DNA from: Hofstenia miamia
Lineage: Eukaryota > Xenacoelomorpha > Acoela
Length of the DNA: 64,000 nt
NCBI GenBank assembly: GCA_004352715.1
Contig: SCFE01000045.1
Coordinates: 1,882,439 to 1,946,438 of the forward strand
Direction: 5' to 3'
Shown here in pieces: positions 1 through 9,969 of the stretch (position 1 is the stretch's first letter; every line of letters starts with the position of its first letter). Made by a program: the position numbers and the translations under genes. Under the pieces are notes generated by a model. The model ran no database searches. It worked only from the letters and a program-made list of their open reading frames with translations, and was not told the DNA's origin.

Positions 1-2545
1 TAGCAATGTGTACCTAGCCTATCTATTATAATAATATGATAAATTTTACAAAGACATGAGATTTCGCGATGCTAATGATATGGAGAATGAGAAGGATTCT
101 CTGCACAATTACGAACTGTTCTATGATGCTTTAACCATTTAGAAATATATATGTAGAAGTAAATGTCATTTAGCGTGAATGAGTGACCCTAATTAAAGAC
201 TCTTTGAACTAAAGTTTAGCCAAGTTATTAATTTAATAACGCTTTGATTTGGAAACCTTCATTTCGGCTTAATTCCTGCTTTCCTTTAAATGAAGTAGTT
301 ACTTCTGCCCGTTTCCGTTCGTTAATCAGTTTGCCAAGCGTCACAGAATTCTAATTACATGCATGTAAGCGTAGAGGATTTCATTTCCCACGCCACGTTA
401 ACTTATTTTTATTTAATGCGAGCTGAATGTAACCGGAGCATGCTACCAATTAGCGAAGAACATTTCACTGAAAACATTAATTATAGCAGCGCTCAATTCT
501 ACTTTATCCTTCTAAATAATTTCTCTGAGAATGCTTTTACAATAATTATGCTCATCAAAAATTACAGACGAAGTGTTTCTAAACAATCCCTAATACATAA
601 ATACCAATTTCATGGGTCAAACCCATCTCAAAATTAAAGCGCAAGGCAAGCACAATCCTTTCAATCATAAAATATAAAAGATTGAAAATGAGTTTTTTTA
701 TTGTAAGTGAATATGTGTTACTATTTTGATTGCTCAAGAATTACCTTATCTTGGAGGTTGAAAAGTTATTGCTATGTGTTTGTTGTCATTTAATTTAAAA
801 ACGGTAAACAACTTTTCAATATTTGTTTAATATCACAGTCACAGGTCGTCCACTGGCCTTCAGGCCTTTTAAAGATCGATATTGAGTTGAATATTCGACT
901 GCTAGTCCAAACTTCCTAAGGCTTGACTGTCTTCGAGTCGATTAATTACAACAAAATTGTAGAAAATTGTTAAAAATATCAAAAATTGTCAGTGGCTATT
1001 TTCAATGTTTTGAAAATTTAGCACAAATGTCAATTTTACTGTTAACAATTCTGTTTGAATGCAACCAGAAATATCATGAACATTAACAGTGAATCCTTGT
1101 CGAAATGCCATTACATAGATGAAGTTTACATCAATCTAGTGATGTAATAGGATTTGTATTTGTACAGGTTCTGAATGTATTCATGCATAATTTTTTTCAT
1201 ATACAAAATTGTTCATGCTATTTGAGGTATTTGACACTCCATGCATATTTATAGAGATAGCTTTTAGGGCGCTGAATTTTCTAATAGCATCAAATTTATG
1301 AATTGCCAACAAGAAAATTGACCCTGGTGCTCAACATGACATTCACAATTTGAATGCTTACAAAAAATATTTTGTCAAATAAAGTGTTTCAACCTTTCAA
1401 TACTCTATTGTTCTTAACGTGCCATTTGTTTTCAATTTAAATAATTTTTTAATAATATTAATTTACTATGTTGAAAAACAACTTGGCTTTGAGATTCTGA
1501 CCGTTTTTTGCATACATGCATTCCATACTTACTAAATTAACTTTATACATAATGCCGATATCTCAAACCATTAGTATATTTTTATATACACTCATACTTG
1601 CATATAGTATGTTATCAAGCAATAATTATAATTTATGAATATAGTTACATATTGGCCAGCTCAATCTATAGCGTTAGAACATTTGTAAGGTCTCTAGCAA
1701 AGAAGAATAGCCTGATAATTAAATGTTCAATCCAACTACTCCAACGTTCATTTCTTGATCAGTGATTTCTGATATTCTTTATTCACAAATGAGGAGTTGT
1801 ACACTTACTTATCATATGTATATTAACATAGTTGCACAGAACTTTATTTACAACACTTTTAGTTCTCAACAGATTGTCTGTCTTTGAGAACAAATTGTCG
1901 AGGGTTCACGCTTTATTAGAACTTCTTAAGTTATCCGTTAATCTAACGTGGTGTTGTTTATTTGGACACTTGTTCCTGTCTAACTGCTTGATCTGCTCTT
2001 AATTCTAACTCTTGACTTGTTGCCGTAAAAGAAGTGCTTTAATTGCTTTGCATTTCCAAATTTTTAGGCCCCATTCTCAAAGTTAAAATTTTCTTACTCA
2101 AATGTAATGATTGTAGTTCCTATAAAACGTCAAGATGTCATAAACTTGCTGCGTTAAATTCATATTATATGGGTCGGTGAATGTGACTAGAGACTACTCA
2201 ATCAAGTTTTTTTTGAAAATAGCATTGCCTCTTTAATCCTATTTAAAGCATTGATATAAAGCAAAAGCGTTTTCTAATGTATTTTAGGAGTGAATTTTGT
2301 TACTTTTCTCTCACACTTGGCACTTGGGTTCGGGCTGCTCTATGCCTGGTCTCTGGAATGATAACGTTATAAAAAATTCTTCGAGAATACGTATTTTATG
2401 AAATTAACCGGTTTGGAAAAATTCGGGAGTTTTAACTCCAAGAGCGCAAATTATCTAAGCACACCTAAATCTCGTTGTCATTTTCTTGAAGTGCTCACTG
2501 CTGTCATTCAGTGTTATATTATGATTATTTCCTAATGTGTATAAC
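1..2545. other. AT-rich non-coding stretch, no supported gene
   Basis: No coding signal that I trust. A 92-codon open frame at 359-637 (+) has no recognisable domain, codon bias or splice context and is treated as chance. A less AT-rich patch at about 240-360 has more complex sequence and could be regulatory, but nothing specific is seen. Confidence 0.5.
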
Positions 2546-3009
2546 CAGTGATGACCAATTAAACTAATAGTTTATCTATAGTTTAACTAATTAGTTATAG
2601 TTAGTTAATTAATTCATTTCAATAGTTTAACTTTTAACTATTTAGTTAAAACGACTAAAAATCGTAAAAATTGAATGAAAATTGAGAACTTGATCATGTT
2701 TAGATACGATGATAACATTTCATTCAAAATTGTTTGATGCGATTTTAGAATTTCATCGATTTTATCATTTGTTATATTTTACTTTAGTTCTGATTAGTTA
2801 AATAACTCTGAATTATTCAACAAATTCTGATTTTATTGCACGATTTTCGTCTCCCCTTGTCGCCTCCCGGGCTTAACATTTTTTGAGCAGACGATCTCTC
2901 GACTATTCTTTCAGTCTCAATTTGTAAATAGTTAAACTAATTAGTTAAATTAAATGAAACTAGTTTAACTGGATAAAAATAGTTAAATTAATTTAACTGG
3001 TCAACATTG
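2546..3009. mobile_element. hAT-type non-autonomous element (MITE), 464 bp
   Basis: The left end reads CAGTGATGACCAATTAAA and the reverse complement of the right end reads CAATGTTGACCAGTTAAA, so 15 of 18 bases match. The element is flanked by TGTATAAC (2538-2545) and TGTATAAT (3010-3017), a 7 of 8 match. An 8-bp target duplication with a terminal repeat starting CAGTG or CAATG is typical of the hAT superfamily. The interior has no open frame. It carries many copies of TTAGTTAA and GTTTAACTA in both orientations just inside the ends, like the subterminal motifs of hAT elements. The transposase that moved it is not in the window. Confidence 0.72.
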
Positions 3010-3017
3010 TGTATAAT

Positions 3018-5655
3018 CACAATTTTTTTCGTGTTGTCATTGCTTTTTTTACTATAATTTCACTCATCCGTGCTCCAGTGACATTTAAAGGTGACTTTCA
3101 CCTGTAACAGCACTCGTACGGTAATTGTGAACAGGGCCTAAATTGTATTCCTTCGTTTGTATACATTTCTTTGAAAATCTTTTTTATAAAGTATTCGTAT
3201 ATATTTGCATATAAATGATGCTTTGTATTATATTTATAATATACATTGAATTTGCTGTCAAATTTGAATTGTCTAGTATATCATTTATATTCGAATTGAA
3301 TATTTTAAATGTAGATTTGTGTGTTGTGTATCATTGCATACTGCACGAATTTTATAGAATTTGAACGAATTTTGTTTGAAGCAAAAACTTTGCGAATTTT
3401 AAGGAATTTTATTTTTTCCTGAAACGAATTGTCTATGTTATACAGCGACTAACAATGAAGGCCAAATCTTGTTACTAAATTTCAGTGGCGTTAAGTTTAA
3501 AATCCGTGTTTCTGCAATTGTCAAAATTTAGGGTCTTGCGAGTTCGAGTCGAAGTTGGTTGAACATGTTGACGGCATGAATGCGCATTAAGCGCAGTAGA
3601 AAACTACTAACATAAAACTTGTTTAAAAATTAATTATCTATTTTTACAAATAATTGGAATTTTAAAAAAGGTGTACATTTCTTCAAAAGTCCAAGAATTA
3701 ATATCGATTGTCAATGTACATACACGTATAGCTATTTCTTGCTTTTGTTCACACCAATACATAACGAGTATTCATAGCACAGTAAGAAACAAAATGTGTA
3801 AAAACGATCAAATTAAACATAGATTTGAAAAAATGATTTTATTCCAAATGTATATTGTTTTTTGAGATACCCTATCCAAGCGCATCATTAAATGAATGTA
3901 ATTGCAAATGTAAACTGCATATGTATATGTTTTAGATTTTTATGATATTATTTTTTGGAGTACTATTTTGCTTTGACCTTGTTATGTATTTCCTTGCAGT
4001 CGGATTTTAAAATTTTCCTGATTTTCTTCTAACATTTACATAGAAAATCATTTTAGAATCTGCTAGCATCCAAAAGCTTTTCGTATCAGGCTAAAATGGT
4101 AGAATATACTGCCTTCAATTCATGAAAGAAAATAAATATAATTCATAATTATTATACTTCTAGAACAAATATAGAATTTACCATTATGCTTGGTAATTCT
4201 CTTTTCTTTTTTAGCATAAATCCTGCTAGTGCATAGTTTCAGAACTACATATCCGATAAAAATTGAACTTACTGCTTATTGAAATGAAAGTTATGATTTT
4301 ACTTTATTGTAAAAAATATTTTTGGAGAGAGTGTCTCCAAACTTCTGCTATAGATTGTGTACTTAGCTTAGTAAATTTTGCATATTTCTAAGTAAATTCT
4401 TAAAATTATATTTTTCTGATACTGTATGATATTGTTGTGTGAGTTCTTTCAAATCATTGCAAATTTCTGAGCAAAATTCTATGAACTTTATGATTAGTTT
4501 CATACTATTTTTAAAAACTCGAGTTAACGTCTAGTTCTCGAAATATTCAAGTCTTTTGCGGAAACTCAGTAATTAAACTTTGCTCTAAAGCGGTGGCTTC
4601 CTGCCCAGTGTCGCTTTCAATTACTGCATCTAGTTAAAAATTGTATCTTAATATCATCCTCGCTTTAGTTTATTTAATGTTTAAAATATTTTTATTATTT
4701 TTGAACTGTATGATTCTCTGACCCTGCTCTAAGGATCCGCAGCTATATAAAACAGCTATTGTCAGGCTTGTTCATGAGTGGAAAAAAAATTTAATGAGCA
4801 ATTTCCACTATTTCTGTTTTTGACATTTATGTCCAGATTTCTATTGGAAGCCGCACACTACATTGACTGAACTTTGAATGCATCTTGAATATAATAAATA
4901 TGTACTTACACAGTATGGCTTACCTATTAGCAAATCGCCATCATAGGGACAACCAAATAACATCATGAAAATCTTGCAAAAACTTTCACCAAAACACCAT
5001 GGAAATTTCCATGAATATGGCTATTTTGTTCTATTATAGGCGAGTGGAAATAGAAGTTGATATACAGGCTGTTGTACAAATAGATATTTTCATAACAACT
5101 CATTCTAAGAATTTTCAATAATATGACACTGCTAAATATTTTGTAGTTTCAGATAGTTATTTATGGGAACTTATTCATATTTCATCTCAATGTTATCATA
5201 ACATTTGTTCCCAGTTATCTTTAACAATATAAATCGATGGTATCAATTGCTTTGTCGAGATTAGACAAGTGTAAAAATTTCCCATGCACAAGTGTACAGT
5301 TTATTTAGCTGTTTAAAGCTGCGTTTGAAAATACCTTTATATTAACAACTGTTTGTTTGAGACTCCATTTTGATGGCATGTATCTGCCTTTCATTAACCT
5401 TTCGGCTATTTGACGTTTGTTTGTTTTGGCACAATTGTCATTACAATGAAAGCACTAACATATATATCTCGATTAAGACATTTCTTTGCTGTTAAAATAT
5501 GGATCAATTAGTACTGGAATGTAGAATTCTTCCACCAATCTTCATCATAAATCGAAATCAAGAGTTTACATTCGCCAAGATGTTGCCTTAATTTTTTCTC
5601 AATTTGCGGTAGTTTTATAATTTTTCTGTTCATTATCACATTATATAACGACATA
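3018..5655. other. AT-rich non-coding stretch, no supported gene
   Basis: No gene seen. A 64-codon open frame at 3671-3865 (+) looks like chance. At about 3486-3553 there is a weak resemblance to RNA polymerase III A and B boxes (TGGCGTTAAGT, then GAGTTCGAGTC about 55 bases later), which might be a decayed tRNA-derived SINE. At about 5057-5075 TATACAGGCTGTTGTACAA resembles a transposon terminal repeat, but no partner end is visible. Confidence 0.4.
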
Positions 5656-5657
<2 letters not shown>

Positions 5658-5717
<60 letters not shown>

Positions 5718-5876
5718 NNNNNNNNNNNNNNNNNNNNNNNNNNNNNNNNNNNNNNNNNNNNNNNNNNNNNNNNNNNNNNNNNNNNNNNNNNNNNNNNNNN
5801 NNNNNNNNNNNNNNNNNNNNNNNNNNNNNNNNNNNNNNNNNNNNNNNNNNNNNNNNNNNNNNTATATATATATATA
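5658..5876. repeat. (TA)n microsatellite containing assembly gap 5718-5862
   Basis: Alternating TA runs flank 145 Ns. The true length of the microsatellite is unknown. The open frames that cross it on either strand are simple Ile-Tyr repeats and are not genes. Confidence 0.95.
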
Positions 5877-5878
5877 CT

Positions 5879-5950
5879 ATGTCGCTATGTACGCTTAGCA
5901 AATTATATATGTCGCTATGTACACTTCGTAAAATTTATACATGTCGCTAT
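5879..5950. repeat. Short tandem repeat, about 30-32 bp unit, 2.3 copies
   Basis: ATGTCGCTATGTAC recurs at 5879 and 5909, and a shorter version ATGTCGCTAT at 5941, each followed by an AT-rich spacer of similar sequence. The array abuts the gap and may extend into it. Confidence 0.8.
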
Positions 5951-6429
5951 ATATCAGTAAGATTTTTTGTTGTTAAAAAATGTAATGATGACATGATAAT
6001 TACGCCCGCTGTGGTGGCAATGGATGTACAGACTATTATTTGAAACACTGTTTTAGAAGAAAGATCAATTTTATTGAAAATTGGTAGCCTAAGTATAGCT
6101 CTATAATTACTCAGCAATATAGTGAATAATTTAGCCGGAAGTTGGCAAACTTAGAGTATATTACACAAACATAGTTATTCATTTCATCAATACTGAATAG
6201 ACTGTGCCTCAAAAATTTCAAGAAAATTTGCGCTATTGTTTTTGCAATATACAAAATTTACTCCCGATTTATTTGAAAATTGTGTATATGGATTGTTTAC
6301 GATGCTTAAGCTCATAAAATATGTGTTTGCATAATTCAAAACGCATCTCCATAAAATTTTGCGCTATTTTCTAAAGCAATTTCAATTTTATGTTATATAC
6401 TTTTTCTAGTGCGTTGTGATGGAGATAAC

Positions 6430-6808
6430 AGGTGTAAAATACATTTATTCATTGTATAATATGACAAAAACATAACTGGTCAATGAAATGATACTGTAAA
6501 TCATTTGATAAGTCCGCCATCAGCCTCCACAATTGCTAGAAATAAGTGTTTAGTGTTGAGAATTTTCATTGGTATTTTTTCAACTAAGTCTACCGGACGA
6601 CTCAAAAATATTCTTTTCGTGTCATTATCGAGTCGAGATTCATCTGGACTTGCTCTGCGAAATCTGGGGTACTAATTGAAACAGAGCGTCTTTCATCTCT
6701 TTCGTCAAGTGCATCAATTAATAAATCAGAATTTCCACTTTACCTTATTAATAGAAAACAGCTATTCAAAATTGTGTGCATGTAAGCAGTTACATTGCAC
6801 ACCCTGTA
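6430..6808 (-). pseudogene. Possible decayed transposase relic
   Basis: On the minus strand the sequence opens at about 6808 with TATACAGGGTGTGCAA. The TACAGGGTGT motif is common at the ends of arthropod mariner-like elements. Near 6510-6540 the minus strand can be read as AIVEADGGLIK, which loosely resembles the C-terminal E-x-x-GGH-x-E motif of one transposase group. The region is full of stops, and the second terminal repeat is not visible. This is a weak call based on two small motifs in the right order. Confidence 0.25.
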
Positions 6809-7239
6809 TACACTTTTAATTATTGCATGATATATTTTTAATTCATAGTGTAGAAACTTAAAGCTCTATAGGCTTAAAACATTTTGATGTATTATAGTTT
6901 GTTATTAATGTGTATTATACATTACACCCGCAGGTGCACATAATACGTGCTGATATGCTTTTCATTTTACATAATGTTTATTTTAACCATAAACAACCCA
7001 GTCATTTTTTACATTTTTTTTGTCTCAACTGTCTCATAATCCACCCTCTACATGATATAGATATCGAAAATCTGAAAACACCGCTGTTTAGAGAATCGTC
7101 TACTCGCTTTTTCATTCTTAAATCAAGCCCGATCACGGGAATTAGTGGAGATATTTTCAAAAGACTAAATAGTTGAAGCTAGGCTTTTTCTGCCATGGGT
7201 TTTAGACTGCTTTATTAATACTAGATATGAAAACAATTT

Positions 7240-7445
7240 GAAAGGCTGTTGGAAACATGCGATTTTCTAGTGAAAAAGTTAATATTTTGTGTACTTCAAA
7301 CAGAGGAATAATCTTTATCGCAAATTCTCACCACAACACTTATTCATAAATGTATCAATATCCGAATATTTCGAAATTTCTTAATATGCGTGGAGGAAAT
7401 TGTTAGAAAATAGGTACAAATTCAATTTTGTTTCCATGGGTTTAG
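7240..7445 (+). repeat. Dispersed repeat family, copy A
   Basis: The core around 7350-7400 (ATGTATCAATATCCGAA, then TTTCGAAATTTCTTAATATG and GGAGGAAATTG) aligns with copy C near 63505-63550 and more loosely with copy B at 51735-51970. The sequence is non-coding and diverged. An AATCTGAAAACACC motif about 200 bases upstream, at about 7069, is shared with the region before copy B at about 51618, so the unit may be longer than the core. Confidence 0.5.
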
Positions 7446-7586
7446 GGTTAATTAAGATATTATCAAAAACATAAATTTTAAAAACAATTTTGAAAGAAAT
7501 CAACATATAATCAATGGGAGTTGTGTTCGAAATGCTGTTGAAAATTTGCAATTGCCTAACAGCAAAGAAAACTATATTCTCTCATA

Positions 7587-9226
7587 CAGTACTGGAAAAA
7601 AGAATTCGGCCACCCATGATTTGTCATAAATATTTCTAAGAAATGGACGCCAAAATGTCATTCGTATTTTTTAAATAGATTTGGGGTTGCAGAAAGAGGA
7701 ATTCATCAATGTTGAGACATACTTATCACTGTTTACTTTAAATCTCAAGGAGAAATGATACAATGCTTGTAGTTAGCTAATCTTTTTTTGGAAAAAAATT
7801 TAGGTCACTTTAGACCAAATCAGAGAATCTGTAAAAAATTTCATTGGTTGAGCTTTTTTCAGTCTATTTATATTGAAAATGTCTAATAACAGTCTTTCTT
7901 CGCCGTATATGATGCCTGGTTACGTACCTCTTGCCATCCGCGAGTTGATTATCCCCAAATATTTGGAAGGGATGAGTCAACGTAATATAGCCCGACTTGT
8001 AGAGCGACCTCGAGGTACTGTCGGGGATATCATTAGACGCTTCACTTCTGAAAACATCACTACCCCCAAGCCAAAGTCCGGAACACCAAAGAAGATCTCC
8101 AAAACCTCCCAATCAGCTCTTGGGTGCTTTTCAAAACCAAATCCCAGGACGACTTAAGATGAACTTCGAAGGAATGAGCTGATTGTCACCTCGTGATAGC
8201 AAGAACTGTGCGAAACATCCTGAAGAAGTACTCAATTGGGACTTTCTTGGCATCCAGAAAGCCAGAAAGCCATTCTTAACCTCAAAGCAAAGATTACGCC
8301 AGCTGAGGTGTGCCAATTTAATGAGAGACAATTCATCTGAGCATTGGTCTAATGTTATATTTTCAGATGAGTCAAGATTTGAGCTATACTCATCAAAAGG
8401 AATGTTGATAAAGAGGCAAACTCGGCAGAAGTTCAGATTCTTTCCTTAATTTACTAGGGGGACCATGAAGTATGGTGGGAAGTCTGTAATTGTATGGGGT
8501 GCAATATGGAAGTGTGGCTTTCGCAGATTGTTCGCATCACTGGCACTCTCTGAACCTCTCAATATGCTCCGATTCTAGAAAAGGAACTCTTGCCACTCCT
8601 TACAAGTGATTCAATATATTGGTAAGATGGTGCTCCACGTCATACCTCATAAGAAACGAAAAACTTCTTCCACAAAAATGGGGTTGCTATCCTTGCTGAC
8701 TGGCCTGGTCAATCTCCAGACCTTAACATTATCGAAAATATGTGGAAAGATGTCAAATATCGAATTGGACAGTCATACTGAAGACGAGCTGTGAACCGCA
8801 ATAAAGAAAGAATTTTATGCAATTCCCAACAGCTTTATTGATCGACTTTTTGCTTCAATCCCTGATCGCCTTGAAGCTGTTAATCGCTCAACGGGACACC
8901 CTACGCACTATTAGAAAAGACAATTTTGTTCCTAAGTGCTTGTATTGGATCAATTATTAATTTATGTATCTTATTTTGAATTTACTTTTTTTGGATTTGC
9001 TCATTTGTAAAATTTTTTTCAGTTGGCCGAATACATTTTTCCAATACAAGTTTTCTAATTTTGAATAAAAATTAAAAGCCAATTGTTATTCTACATATTT
9101 TATGGTATTAGACATACAGATTTTCCTTTCTCAATCAAAGTAACACTTAGTTGAAATCTTAGGCACACTCTATCCAATGAATTCAAAATAACAAGGTGGT
9201 CGAATACATATTTGCAGTACCTACTG
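7587..9226 (+). mobile_element. Tc1-like DNA transposon, full length, inactive (copy 1)
   Basis: The element begins CAGTACTGG and ends CTACTG, with TA on both sides (7585-7586 and 9227-9228), the Tc1/mariner target duplication. The outer terminal repeats (7587-7614 and 9196-9226) match through GAATTCGGCCACC against GTATTCGACCACC, apart from a 4-bp insertion near the right tip. A second, similar motif lies inside each end, at about 7787-7810 and 9022-9050, giving an IR/DR layout as in Sleeping Beauty-type elements. Total length is 1640 bp, normal for the family. The enclosed transposase is broken (separate entry). A 5'-truncated relative lies at 38824-40183. Confidence 0.92.
7879..8914 (+). 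pseudogene. Tc1-like transposase pseudogene (copy 1)
   Basis: The reading frame starts at the ATG at 7879. The N-terminus carries a helix-turn-helix (residues about 30-55, SQRNIARLVERP then GTVGDIIRRF) and then a PKPKSGTPKK linker. After frameshifts the catalytic domain follows: first Asp in VIFSDESRF (about 8355-8381), second Asp in DGAPRH (about 8624), Glu in DLNIIENMW (about 8721-8747). Thirty-five residues separate the second Asp from the Glu. Lesions include TAA at 8155, a frameshift near 8195, a short internal duplication near 8262 (CAGAAAGCCAG), TAA just before the second Asp, TAA two residues after DGAPRHTS, and a frameshift plus TGA near 8780-8795. The protein would have cut and joined DNA at TA sites; it cannot be made now. 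Confidence 0.9.
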
Positions 9227-9228
9227 TA

Positions 9229-9933
9229 TTTTTGTTGAGATGATTCTGCACTGAAAAAGTTCTACACGCACATCTTTAATGTGTATATAGCTTTCCATTT
9301 ATTACCTGTTAAATTTTAGCTCTCACAAAAATGATCATTCAATATGAACATTTTTATCAATATTATTTTTTAATTATTATTTTTTGCCAAAAATACATTA
9401 TGCAAATTTTCATGCATTCTGAAATTGTATTGGATATGAAATCTTTGATGCGTTAAATGTTTTGCATCATGGCTTAATGCATTTGCAACTATTCCCTAAA
9501 TCTGAATGGATTTTCATATTTCGATCCACGTCATTAATTTAAAATGTTAAATAACAAATTTCTGCCAAATAATAATCTTTCTTCTGCGAATGATTCATAG
9601 CGCGTTGTCAATGGGCAGTTCGCTATTAATAATTGTATGCTTCAATAAACCACGAAAGGGAGTATGTGATTGCACAGTTTTTTACTATCCTATCCATCTA
9701 ACTGCCCGCGATAAATGTTGTTGGCGTTAAAATTAATCAGCGGGAAGTGATCGTGTCGCTAATCAACAATGATAAACAAGAGATTTATGGCCAAATGCAA
9801 TCAGTCAAATTTATGAGTTGGAAACATCTTTGCGCTGCACGCTGGCAAATGAATCCATCAATGTCACTCAAATTCGCTCAAAGAACCAAATCTTTCGTCA
9901 ATAATTTTCCATTATAGTCAAGGGGCTACAGAA

Positions 9934-9969
<36 letters not shown>

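Noticed and set aside
359-637. 92-codon open frame
   Set aside because: No recognisable domain, no splice signals of note, ordinary AT-rich composition; frames of this length are expected by chance in 64 kb.
3486-3553. tRNA or SINE-like A and B boxes
   Set aside because: Only a partial match to the pol III boxes, with no cloverleaf and no second copy seen, so not called as a tRNA or SINE.
5656-5901. 81-codon Ile-Tyr repeat frame on the minus strand across the gap
   Set aside because: It is only the translation of (TA)n and Ns. The same applies to the frames crossing the gaps at 16762, 47782 and 51400 and the TA tract at 53602.
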